Shown here: one piece after another, positions 5,420 to 12,330 of the stretch
Layout: the number at the start of each line of letters is the position of its first letter
How positions within the stretch are numbered: the stretch's first letter is position 1
DNA from: CAYYRI01 sp964474185
Lineage (GTDB): Bacteria; Patescibacteriota; Minisyncoccia; Minisyncoccales; RBG-13-42-11
Direction: 5' to 3'
Assembly: GCA_964474185.1 (NCBI GenBank)
Contig: CAYYRI010000011.1
Location: forward strand, 1 to 15,100
DNA length: 15,100 bases
Notes under the pieces: model-generated
What the model saw: the letters and a program-made list of their open reading frames with translations, nothing else
The model's database searches: none
What the model was told of the DNA's origin: nothing
Program-made: the position numbers and the translations under genes

Positions 5420-8260
5420 ATGAAAGAAGAATATATCAAAATTCGGGGGGCGAGAGTCCACAATTTGAAAAATATCGACGTCGATATCCCCAAAAACAAA
5501 CTGGTGGTGATCACCGGGCTTTCTGGCTCGGGAAAATCATCTTTGGCTTTTGATACTTTATACGCCGAAGGGCAAAGAAGATACGTAGAATCTCTGTCCG
5601 CCTATGCCAGGCAATTTTTGGGCGTAATGGATAAACCCGATGTTGATACGATTGAAGGAATCAGTCCTGCAATTTCCATCGATCAAAGAAAGGCGGCCCG
5701 CAACCCCCGTTCGACCGTCGGCACCATCACGGAGATATATGATTATCTCCGTCTTTTATTTGCGAGAGTCGGGAAGCCGCATTGTCCGAAGTGCGGAAAG
5801 CCGGTTTCCCGCCAGACGATAGATCAGATTACGGACCAAATTTTAGAACTTCAAAAAGGGGAGGAAATTGCCATTTTAGGTCCCGTAATCCGGGGGAAAA
5901 AAGGAGAACATCAGGGCACTTTGGAAGAAATTCAAAGAGGGGGTTTCGTTAGAGTCAGGATAGACGGGATAATTTACATAATTGAAGAAGCGCTTGAAAA
6001 GACGCTCGACCGGAAGAAAAAACACAACATCGAAGTGGTGGTGGACAGATTGATTTTGGAAAAAGGTTTGGATAAATCAAGGCTGGTGGATTCCTTGGAA
6101 ACGGCTTTGAAGCTGGGAAAGGGAGTGGTGGTAATAGAACAGAAAATAAAAAACAGAAGACAAAAAACAGAAGATTTGTTATTCAGCGAGCATTTTGCCT
6201 GCGAAGAGTGCGGAGTGTCTCTGCCGGAAATAGAACCGCGTCTTTTTTCTTTCAATTCTCCCTTTGGAGCTTGCCCGGGATGCCAGGGGCTGGGGAAGAA
6301 GTTGGAAGTCGATCCGAAATTAGTGATACCAAACCCGAATTTAACAATTGCGGAAGGGGCGATATTCCCCTGGGCCCATGCTTCCCATAAAATCGGCAGA
6401 CAGGGATATTTTTGGTGGCAGCTTCAGGAATTGGCTAAAATCCAGAATTTTTCTCTGGATACGCCTATAAAGGATTTGCCCAAGAATATAGTCGATTCAA
6501 TTTTGTATGGTTCGGGATCTTTCGAAGGGGTAATTCCAAACCTGGAAAGAAGATATCACGAGACCGATTCGGAATATACGAGAAGCGAACTCGAACAATA
6601 TATGATTGAAAAGAAATGCGAAGTCTGCAAGGGAAAGAGATTAAAGCAGGAAGCATTATCCGTAACCCTGGAAGGAAAATCAGGGATAGACGAAATTGTC
6701 GAGATGAGCATCGACAAGGTAAAAGAATTTTTCGAAAAATTGCAGAAGCCCAAAACCCGTAACTTAAAATCCGATGAATTGAAAGTTTCTCAGCCGATTG
6801 CCAAAGAAATTTTAAACCGTTTGCAGTTTCTTATCGATGTCGGGCTGGACTATCTGACTTTGGAGAGATCAGCCGATACTTTGTCCGGGGGCGAAGAAGA
6901 AAGAATAAGATTGGCCACCCAGATCGGCTCCAAACTGTCGGGAGTTTTATACATATTGGACGAGCCTTCGATCGGCCTCCATGCCAGAGACCAAGGAAGA
7001 CTGATTGAAACCTTAAAGAAATTAAAAGATTTGGGAAACACAGTAATAGTCGTCGAACATAGTAAATATGCAATTAAGGCAGCAGATTGGATAATCGACG
7101 TGGGGCCGAGGGCCGGAAAGCACGGCGGAAAAATTATTTTTCAGGGAACGCCACCGCAACTTCTTAGAAGCCATACCCTGACAGGAGATTATTTATCCGG
7201 CCGCAAGAAAGTGGAAATAGAAAAGAAAACAAAAATACGATCCCAAAATCAAAATTATCTGATAATTAAAAAGGCATCGGAGCACAATTTAAAAAACATT
7301 AACGTCAAGATTCCTTTGGGGAAATTTGTTTGCATTACCGGCGTTTCTGGTTCGGGGAAGAGCAGTTTAATGAACGATATTTTGGCTAAGGCCCTCTTGA
7401 AGCGATTTTACAGGGCTAAAGAGGAACCTGGCGCGTACCAATCCATTTTAGGAATCGAATTTCTAAACAAAGCCGTCTTGGTTGATCAGTCGCCGATTGG
7501 CAGGACTCCAAGGTCAAATCCCGCTACTTATACCGGCGCATTTTCATATATTAGAGACCTGTTCACGAAAACCAAAGAAGCAAGAATCCGGGGCTATCAG
7601 CCGGGGAGATTTTCTTTTAACGTCAAAGGGGGAAGATGCGAGGCCTGCGAAGGCCAGGGAGTGAAAAAAATCGAGATGTATTTTCTGCCGGATGTTTACG
7701 TTGAATGCGAAGAATGCAAAGGAAAAAGGTTCAACCGGGAAACCTTGGCCATCGAATATAAAGGCAAAAACATCGCCCAAGCCCTGGAAATGACGGTCGA
7801 AGAGGCCATGGAATTTTTCAAGAACATCCCCGGGCTTTACGAAAAATTAAAAACCCTGAACGAAGTGGGATTGGGATACGTCCAGTTGGGGCAGCCTGCC
7901 CCTTCTCTTTCCGGCGGAGAGGCGCAAAGGGTAAAACTGGCCACGGAATTGTCCAAGAAAGCAACCGGTAAAACTTTATACATACTGGACGAGCCGACAA
8001 CTGGACTGCATCCGGACGATATTAAAAAGTTAATTTTTGTTTTAAGAGAATTAGTTAATCGAGGAAATACAGTGATTTGTATAGAACATGAATTAGACGT
8101 AATAAAAAATACAGATTATGTAATAGATTTAGGACCGGAAGGAGGCGAGGAGGGTGGGTATATTATTGCCGAAGGTTCACCCTACGAGATAGCTAAAAAC
8201 CGTAAATCTTATACCGGTAAATATTTAAAAGAAGCCCTTTTCTTTAATAAGATCTTTTGA
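5420..8260 (+). CDS. uvrA: Excinuclease ABC subunit A
   Basis: 946 aa, the usual length. It recognises DNA damage with UvrB and has two ABC ATPase halves. Half 1: Walker A GLSGSGKS (33-40), zinc-module cysteines (CPKC ~122, CEEC ~261, CPGC ~285, CEVC ~400), signature LSGGEEE (~488; usually LSGGEAQ) and Walker B YILDEPSIGLH (~511). Half 2: GVSGSGKS (641-648), CEAC (740) and CEEC (763) of the zinc hairpin, LSGGEAQ (830-836), YILDEPTTGLH (854-864) and a C-terminal SYTGKYL. I chose ATG 5420 because the in-frame TTG at 5390 is part of the promoter region. A low-complexity stretch (KIKNRRQKTED) sits at about 242-252. From about 8021 the codon style turns AT-rich, and the last 52 bp overlap an antisense LAGLIDADG gene. 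A decayed second 3' end lies at 9464-9579, so the present end appears to be a replacement. Confidence 0.95.
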   Translation: MKEEYIKIRGARVHNLKNIDVDIPKNKLVVITGLSGSGKSSLAFDTLYAEGQRRYVESLSAYARQFLGVMDKPDVDTIEGISPAISIDQRKAARNPRSTVGTITEIYDYLRLLFARVGKPHCPKCGKPVSRQTIDQITDQILELQKGEEIAILGPVIRGKKGEHQGTLEEIQRGGFVRVRIDGIIYIIEEALEKTLDRKKKHNIEVVVDRLILEKGLDKSRLVDSLETALKLGKGVVVIEQKIKNRRQKTEDLLFSEHFACEECGVSLPEIEPRLFSFNSPFGACPGCQGLGKKLEVDPKLVIPNPNLTIAEGAIFPWAHASHKIGRQGYFWWQLQELAKIQNFSLDTPIKDLPKNIVDSILYGSGSFEGVIPNLERRYHETDSEYTRSELEQYMIEKKCEVCKGKRLKQEALSVTLEGKSGIDEIVEMSIDKVKEFFEKLQKPKTRNLKSDELKVSQPIAKEILNRLQFLIDVGLDYLTLERSADTLSGGEEERIRLATQIGSKLSGVLYILDEPSIGLHARDQGRLIETLKKLKDLGNTVIVVEHSKYAIKAADWIIDVGPRAGKHGGKIIFQGTPPQLLRSHTLTGDYLSGRKKVEIEKKTKIRSQNQNYLIIKKASEHNLKNINVKIPLGKFVCITGVSGSGKSSLMNDILAKALLKRFYRAKEEPGAYQSILGIEFLNKAVLVDQSPIGRTPRSNPATYTGAFSYIRDLFTKTKEARIRGYQPGRFSFNVKGGRCEACEGQGVKKIEMYFLPDVYVECEECKGKRFNRETLAIEYKGKNIAQALEMTVEEAMEFFKNIPGLYEKLKTLNEVGLGYVQLGQPAPSLSGGEAQRVKLATELSKKATGKTLYILDEPTTGLHPDDIKKLIFVLRELVNRGNTVICIEHELDVIKNTDYVIDLGPEGGEEGGYIIAEGSPYEIAKNRKSYTGKYLKEALFFNKIF
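8021..8260 (+). other. Putatively recoded, imported 3' end of uvrA
   Basis: Up to about 8020, right after Walker B of the second half, uvrA uses mixed codons (ctg, gac, ccg, acc). From there it shifts to AT-rich choices (tta, ata, gta, aga, aat), like the adjoining LAGLIDADG gene. The shift point is judged by eye. The segment codes from DIKKL to the stop, and its last third is homologous to the decayed copy at 9464-9579 while differing at most synonymous positions, e.g. tataccggtaaatattta against tacactggacaatattta. Confidence 0.55.
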
Positions 8261-9420
8261 TTTCGCTCAATAATATTTTGTTCCGTTCTTATTAAATCTT
8301 TTAATCTTTTTCGGTGTTTTAGTCTCGGTTTTAAAAATTGTAAAAGCGGGAGTAAAGAGGACTTTTTGTTGACATTAAGCCGCCATTCGTCGTTTCTATA
8401 TACACAACCGTCTGATTTTTTATGTCCTTTTTTTACATGAATCCGAGGCGGGTTACATTCAATACCTATTTTAAAAAGTTGTTCGCAGATTTGTTTTAGA
8501 ATCTTCTTATCATAAGAAGATATTTTAAAAAACGCCACTTTATTACTTCCAATGCCGATACAGCCCTCGGCGTCTGTATATCCAGCAAGAAAATAAAGAA
8601 GGTAATTTTTATTCTCCCAAATCCATTTTGGAATATTGTCTTTTTTAGGCAAAAGAAAATTAAAAGTACGATTTAAGCGAACTAAAAACTCTCTGTTTCT
8701 ATCTCCTCTTATTTTGCCGACATAAATATGTCCATACTTTTTAAATAAATTTTTAAAAAGTTTAATCTGTGCCATTTTTGTAGAGGTACATCGGGCTATT
8801 ATTAAATTTTTTGAATGAGATAGACGGACATTTAAATCTCCAATCCTAAACCCAATTAGATATGCTTTTTCTTCTAAATTCCCAGAGAAATTAAATTTTG
8901 GATAACGAGTTGAAATCTCACTTTTCTTCCGAGTTTTCAGTCCATACTCTTTCATTAATCTGTGGACAGTTTCTTTGTGTACATTAAGCTTTCCCCCAAT
9001 TTGTTTTTGAGTAAGACATTTCTGATAATAAAGCTTTGCTAGAACCGATTTTTTTATTTTATTTTTGCTTCTAATCAATTTCATTATGACAGAATGTGAG
9101 CGGAGTGGTATTTTGTGTTTTTCTATCTCTCTTTTTATTATCGATCTGTCGTGGTTCAATTTCTTGGCAATTTCAGATATCGAAAACTTCTTTTTTAAGT
9201 ACAAATGTTCTAATTTAGATTTTGGAATTTTTATTATTTGCTTTTCCATAGCTATTCTTATTGCTTTAGCCACGGGTCTTGCTGGAATACCAAACTTCAC
9301 CATCTTTTTATGAATAGTAGTGATATTGCATTTTAAACGCGAAGCAATCTCTTGTTTTGAAAGAAGTTTTTTAAGATAAAGCTCTCTTAGAAGTTTAGGA
9401 GTTATATCATTCCGTCGCAT
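8209..9420 (-). CDS. LAGLIDADG homing endonuclease with three N-terminal helix-turn-helix repeats
   Basis: 403 aa. The N-terminus has three similar ~42-residue HTH units, each with LYLKK or LYYQK followed by an (S/T)xxEIA-like helix: about 6-47 (SKQEIASRLKCNITTI), 66-107 (SISEIAKKLNHDRSII) and 124-165 (TQKQIGGKLNVHKETV). A two-motif LAGLIDADG domain follows: motif 1 YLIGFRIGD (187-195) and motif 2 FLAGYTDAEG (277-286), each ending in the acidic residue expected to bind metal. Two motifs in one chain suggest a monomeric enzyme cutting a long asymmetric site (family knowledge). It is free-standing, antisense to uvrA, and its last 16 codons plus stop overlap the uvrA 3' end. It sits between the present and decayed ends of uvrA, which suggests uvrA as its target (inference). 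The reading frame is intact and AT-rich, so it is likely still functional. Confidence 0.85.
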   Translation of the reverse strand: MRRNDITPKLLRELYLKKLLSKQEIASRLKCNITTIHKKMVKFGIPARPVAKAIRIAMEKQIIKIPKSKLEHLYLKKKFSISEIAKKLNHDRSIIKREIEKHKIPLRSHSVIMKLIRSKNKIKKSVLAKLYYQKCLTQKQIGGKLNVHKETVHRLMKEYGLKTRKKSEISTRYPKFNFSGNLEEKAYLIGFRIGDLNVRLSHSKNLIIARCTSTKMAQIKLFKNLFKKYGHIYVGKIRGDRNREFLVRLNRTFNFLLPKKDNIPKWIWENKNYLLYFLAGYTDAEGCIGIGSNKVAFFKISSYDKKILKQICEQLFKIGIECNPPRIHVKKGHKKSDGCVYRNDEWRLNVNKKSSLLPLLQFLKPRLKHRKRLKDLIRTEQNIIERNQKILLKKRASFKYLPV

Positions 9421-9426
9421 TATTTA

Positions 9427-9455
9427 GAAATATCATAGAAATCATTTTAAGTCAA
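9427..9455 (-). promoter_or_regulatory. Possible promoter of the uvrA-associated LAGLIDADG gene
   Basis: The minus strand has TTGACT (9450-9455), a 17-bp spacer and TATTTC (9427-9432), 6 nt before ATG 9420. The -10 is weak. A better box, TATGAT (9432-9437), has too short a spacer (12). Either would give a short or absent leader. It overlaps the region where old uvrA sequence is decaying. Confidence 0.35.
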
Positions 9456-9463
9456 CATAAAAT

Positions 9464-9579
9464 GCTGATTAGGTGGTCGACTTTAATGAGCTTTCGTAGT
9501 TGAGAGAACGCCCCTTAGAAATTACCAAAAACAAAAAAGCTACACTGGACAATATTTAAAGCAAACGTTGAAATCTTGA
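9464..9579 (+). pseudogene. Decayed original 3' end of uvrA
   Basis: Read with frameshifts, 9490-9516 gives AFVVERTPL, 9518-9538 gives EITKNKK and 9541-9579 gives YTGQYLKQTLKS then TGA. This aligns without gaps to the present UvrA end YIIAEGSPY / EIAKNRKS / YTGKYLKEALFF: 15 of 29 residues agree, counting the Ser whose codon has lost a base. Two compensating one-base changes (extra A at 9517, one base missing in the A-run at 9533-9538) and upstream stops (TAA-TGA at 9484-9489) show it is no longer translated. Further upstream 9464-9484 reads AD-stop-VVDF, matching TDYVIDL. Its TGA overlaps the groES -35 box, so in the ancestral order uvrA ended 31 nt before groES. Selection on that promoter may explain why the tail is best preserved. 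Confidence 0.75.
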
Positions 9580-9603
9580 CTAAATTGATGATTTTGCTAT
9601 AAA
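9576..9603 (+). promoter_or_regulatory. Promoter of groES-groEL
   Basis: TTGACT (9576-9581), 16-bp spacer, TATAAA (9598-9603), 7 nt before ATG 9611. Transcription should begin at or next to the ATG, giving a leaderless groES mRNA. No CIRCE inverted repeat (HrcA operator) is present. Confidence 0.65.
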
Positions 9604-9610
9604 TTAAAAT

Positions 9611-9901
9611 ATGAACATCAAACCATTATCCGACCATATTTTAATAGAACCCATAAAAGACGAAGAGAAAACCAAAACCGGGATTCTGCTTCCCGATACC
9701 GCGGAAAAAGAAAAGCCGGAGCAGGGCAAAGTAATTGCCGTGGGTCCGGGCAGAAAGGACAAAACGGGAAAGTTTATTTCTTTGGAAGTTAAAGTTGGAG
9801 ACAAGGTTTTGTTTACCAAATACGGCCCGAATGAAATCAAAGTCGAAGATAAGGAATATTTGATTGCGAAGGAAGAAGATATCCTCGCGATTATAGAGTA
9901 A
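9611..9901 (+). CDS. groES: Co-chaperonin GroES
   Basis: 96 aa, the full family length. It starts NIKPLSDHILIEPI and carries the mobile-loop region EEKTKTGILLPDTAEKEKP (about 17-36), then GKVIAVGPGR, GDKVLFTKYG and the C-terminal EEDILAIIE, all typical Cpn10 elements. The heptameric ring caps GroEL in the cytoplasm during ATP-driven folding. It is followed after 58 nt by groEL on the same strand. It is leaderless by promoter position. Before the LAGLIDADG insertion it probably lay directly behind uvrA. Confidence 0.96.
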   Translation: MNIKPLSDHILIEPIKDEEKTKTGILLPDTAEKEKPEQGKVIAVGPGRKDKTGKFISLEVKVGDKVLFTKYGPNEIKVEDKEYLIAKEEDILAIIE

Positions 9902-9935
9902 GGCGAAGAGGAATTCGTCCTCTTCTTCCCCTTCG
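9902..9935. repeat. Palindromic repeat copy C, between groES and groEL
   Basis: GGCGAAGAGGA - attcg - TCCTCTTCTTCCCCTTCG. It begins at the base after the groES TAA and fills most of the groES-groEL gap. It is nearly identical to copy B in uvrC. The hairpin with a following TTTTT (9936-9940) may attenuate or process the bicistronic mRNA (inference). Confidence 0.75.
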
Positions 9936-9959
9936 TTTTTATAAATAAAAACTCGGTAT

Positions 9960-11609
9960 ATGGCGAAACAAATTTTATTTAATGAAGCTGCCAGAAAAAA
10001 ATTGAAAGCTGGCATCGATAAAATAACCGACGCAATTAAAATTACTTTGGGTCCCAAGGCAAGACTCGTTGTTTTAGATAAGGGTTTTGGTGCTCCAGAA
10101 ATTTCTGATGACGGGGTAAGCATTGCTAAAGAAATTGAGTTGGAAAATAAAATTGAAAATCTTGGAGCAGAGATTATAAAAGAGGTGGCTGAAAAAACAT
10201 CAGATGCTGCCGGAGATGGAACGACCAGCGCCGTTGTTTTGACTCAGGCCATAGTTTCCGAGGGTCTTAAAAATGTGGCCGCTGGAGCCGACCCTCTGGC
10301 CTTAAAAAAAGGAATCCAAAAAGGGGTAAAAGCAGTTATTGAAAATTTAAAAACAAACTCAAAACCGATTTCAAATAAAGAAGAGATTGCTCAAGTGGCA
10401 ACCATTGCCAGTTTGGATTCAGAAGTCGGGAATTTAATTGCTGAAGTTTTTTCTGAAGTGGGGAAAGACGGCATTGTCACCGTTGAAGAATCAAAAAAAT
10501 TCGGTTTGGAGAAAGAAATTGTTAAGGGTCTTCAGTTTGACCGGGGATATATTTCTCCATACATGATTACTGATGCCGAGAGAATGGAAGCGGTGTATGA
10601 AAATCCCCGCATTTTAATTACAGATAAAAAAATTTCCTCTATTCAGGAAATTCTGCCGCTCTTGGAAAGCATAGCCCAATCCGGGAGGAAAGATTTAGTG
10701 ATTATCGCTGACGAGGTAGAAGGAGACGCTTTAGCTACCTTGGTAATCAATAAGCTTCGCGGGACATTTAATGCTTTAGCTATAAAATCTCCAGGTTTTG
10801 GCGACAGGAGAAAGGAGATACTGGAAGATATCGCAGCGGTTACCGCAACACATGTGGTTTCTGAGGAAATCGGTAAAAAACTGGAAACTGTAAAATGGGA
10901 CGAACTGGGCGAGGCTAAAAAAGTGATTTCAACGAAAGATAAAACTATTATTATCGGGGGATTTGGTCAAGAAAGCGGAAATGCGGCCGAACAGAAGAGA
11001 ATTGAAGACAGAATCGTACAAATTAAAGCGGAATTAAAGAATTCTGATTCAGAGTTTGATAAAGAAAAACTGCAGGAAAGATTGGCAAAATTATCCGGAG
11101 GAGTGGCCGTTATCAAAGTCGGAGCAGCCACTGAAGTTGAACAAAAAGCAAGACAGAAAAAAACAGAGAATGCTTTGCATGCGACAAAAGCAGCAATAGA
11201 AGAGGGAATTTTGCCAGGCGGCGGAGTGTCACTCTTGAGATCTATTCTGGTTTTAGAAAAAATCCAATTAGAAGGCGACGAGAAGACGGGATTAGACATC
11301 TTAAAGAGAGCTTTAGAAAGACCAATTAGGCAAATTGCTGAAAATGCTGGTTTAGATGGAGCGGTGGTGGTTGCCAAAGTAAAAGAGATGAACGGTAACT
11401 TTGGCTTCGATGCTCAAAAAATGGAATATGGAGATTTAATAAAAATAGGGGTTATTGATCCTACTAAAGTTGTTAGAACCGTTTTAGAAAATGCTGCTTC
11501 CGCTGCTTCAATGCTTTTAACTACCGAAGCAGTAGTAGCAGAATTGCCCGAAGAGAATCCGCCAGCTGGCGGAAGAAAGGGAATACCTCCGATGGGCGAA
11601 GAATATTAA
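9960..11609 (+). CDS. groEL: Chaperonin GroEL
   Basis: 549 aa, normal length. Hallmarks: KITDAIKITLGPKARLVVLD (21-40), GVSIAKEIELENKIENLGA with the ATP-site stretch AGDGTTSAVVL (about 84-94), the apical-domain region with FDRGYISPYMIT (about 194-205), APGFG-type KSPGFGDRRKEIL (about 274-286) and EEGILPGGGVSLL (about 413-425). The C-terminus ends GGRKGIPPMGEEY rather than in a long Gly-Met tail. It forms the double-ring folding chamber with GroES. The coding sequence changes style (more aga, tta, gct) relative to groES, but this is weak. The ATG is preceded by no Shine-Dalgarno. A terminator-like hairpin follows. Confidence 0.96.
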   Translation: MAKQILFNEAARKKLKAGIDKITDAIKITLGPKARLVVLDKGFGAPEISDDGVSIAKEIELENKIENLGAEIIKEVAEKTSDAAGDGTTSAVVLTQAIVSEGLKNVAAGADPLALKKGIQKGVKAVIENLKTNSKPISNKEEIAQVATIASLDSEVGNLIAEVFSEVGKDGIVTVEESKKFGLEKEIVKGLQFDRGYISPYMITDAERMEAVYENPRILITDKKISSIQEILPLLESIAQSGRKDLVIIADEVEGDALATLVINKLRGTFNALAIKSPGFGDRRKEILEDIAAVTATHVVSEEIGKKLETVKWDELGEAKKVISTKDKTIIIGGFGQESGNAAEQKRIEDRIVQIKAELKNSDSEFDKEKLQERLAKLSGGVAVIKVGAATEVEQKARQKKTENALHATKAAIEEGILPGGGVSLLRSILVLEKIQLEGDEKTGLDILKRALERPIRQIAENAGLDGAVVVAKVKEMNGNFGFDAQKMEYGDLIKIGVIDPTKVVRTVLENAASAASMLLTTEAVVAELPEENPPAGGRKGIPPMGEEY

Positions 11610-11631
11610 CTAAAATTTCTAAATTGAACTG

Positions 11632-11663
11632 AAACTCTCTCAATTGATTTTGGGGGAGTTTTT
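11632..11663 (+). terminator. Putative intrinsic terminator after groEL
   Basis: AAACTCTC (11632-11639) pairs with GGGAGTTT (11654-11661), 8 bp with one G-T pair, followed by a short T run (11659-11663). The stem is weak and the T run short. It overlaps the lemA promoter. Confidence 0.45.
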
Positions 11664-11672
11664 AGTTATACT
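11644..11672 (+). promoter_or_regulatory. Promoter of lemA-htpX
   Basis: TTGATT (11644-11649), 17-bp spacer, TATACT (11667-11672). The start site is expected near 11679, giving a ~40-nt AT-rich leader before ATG 11720 with no Shine-Dalgarno. Confidence 0.55.
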
Positions 11673-11719
11673 ATGGGTAGGTCGCGAGATTAATATCAAT
11701 TAAATTTTTAATTTTAACC

Positions 11720-12271
11720 ATGACTCTGACTCAAACTATCTTAGTAATCGTTGCCGTTGTAATTTTCTGGGTGATTTTGAATTACAACCGTTTGATTACC
11801 TTTAAAAACAGGGCGAAAGAAGCCTGGGCGGATATCGATGTCCAGCTGAAGAGGCGCTATAACTTGATTCCGAATCTGGTGGAAACGGTCAAGGGATACG
11901 CCACTCACGAAAGAGAGGTTTTTGAAAAAGTAACCGAAGCCAGAACTCGGGCGATGGGGGCCCAAGGCGTGAAAGAAAAAGAGCAGGCGGAAAACGCGTT
12001 GTCAGGCACGTTAAAAACTCTTTTTGCGGTTGCCGAAAATTATCCCCAATTGAGGGCTTCGGAAAATTTCCAGAAATTCCAGGACGAACTGACCGATACC
12101 GAAGATAAAATCCAGGCCGCGAGGCGTTTTTACAATACCAACGTCAGGGATTTGAACATCGCCATCGAAAGCTTTCCGGCAAACATTATTGCCTCTCTGT
12201 TTAATTTCAAACCGATGGAATTCTTCGGAGTTGAAGGAGGAGAACGGGAACCGGTAAAAGTGAAATTCTAA
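11720..12271 (+). CDS. lemA: LemA family protein
   Basis: 183 aa. An N-terminal membrane segment (about 4-22) is followed by the diagnostic LemA helical region: YNRLITFKNRAKEAWADIDV, then QLKRRYNLIPNLVETVKGYA, and later ALSGTLKTLFAVAENYPQLRA, FQDELTDTEDKIQAARRFYN and NTNVRDLNIAIESFP. The short N-terminus faces out and the helical bundle is coiled-coil-like; the exact biochemical role is unsettled. Adjacent htpX is a recurrent partner across bacteria, which suggests membrane quality control (inference). It is transcribed with htpX, 59 nt downstream; the gap contains a diverged palindromic repeat. Confidence 0.93.
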   Translation: MTLTQTILVIVAVVIFWVILNYNRLITFKNRAKEAWADIDVQLKRRYNLIPNLVETVKGYATHEREVFEKVTEARTRAMGAQGVKEKEQAENALSGTLKTLFAVAENYPQLRASENFQKFQDELTDTEDKIQAARRFYNTNVRDLNIAIESFPANIIASLFNFKPMEFFGVEGGEREPVKVKF

Positions 12272-12273
12272 TA

Positions 12274-12304
12274 GTCGAAGAAATAAATTTCTTCTCCATC
12301 TGCG
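12274..12304. repeat. Diverged palindromic repeat copy F, between lemA and htpX
   Basis: GAAGAAAT - aa - ATTTCTTC (12277-12294) is a perfect 8-bp stem. The outer bases (GTCGAAG at the left, TCCATCTGCG at the right) resemble copies B and C with more changes. It starts 2 nt after the lemA stop, as copy C does after groES. Confidence 0.4.
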
Positions 12305-12330
12305 TTTTTAATAAATTAAAAACTTGATAA

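Noticed and set aside
9480..9610. HrcA/CIRCE operator before groES
   Set aside because: No GCACTC/GAGTGC-type inverted repeat with 9-nt spacing is present.
10967..11377. 136-codon open frame antisense to groEL
   Set aside because: Shadow of the strongly conserved groEL frame; no start signal, and the sequence is Ser/Ala/Phe-rich as expected for a reverse frame.
931..12304. CRISPR-like array from the palindromic repeats
   Set aside because: The copies are kilobases apart, in both orientations and not separated by regular spacers; no cas genes are present.
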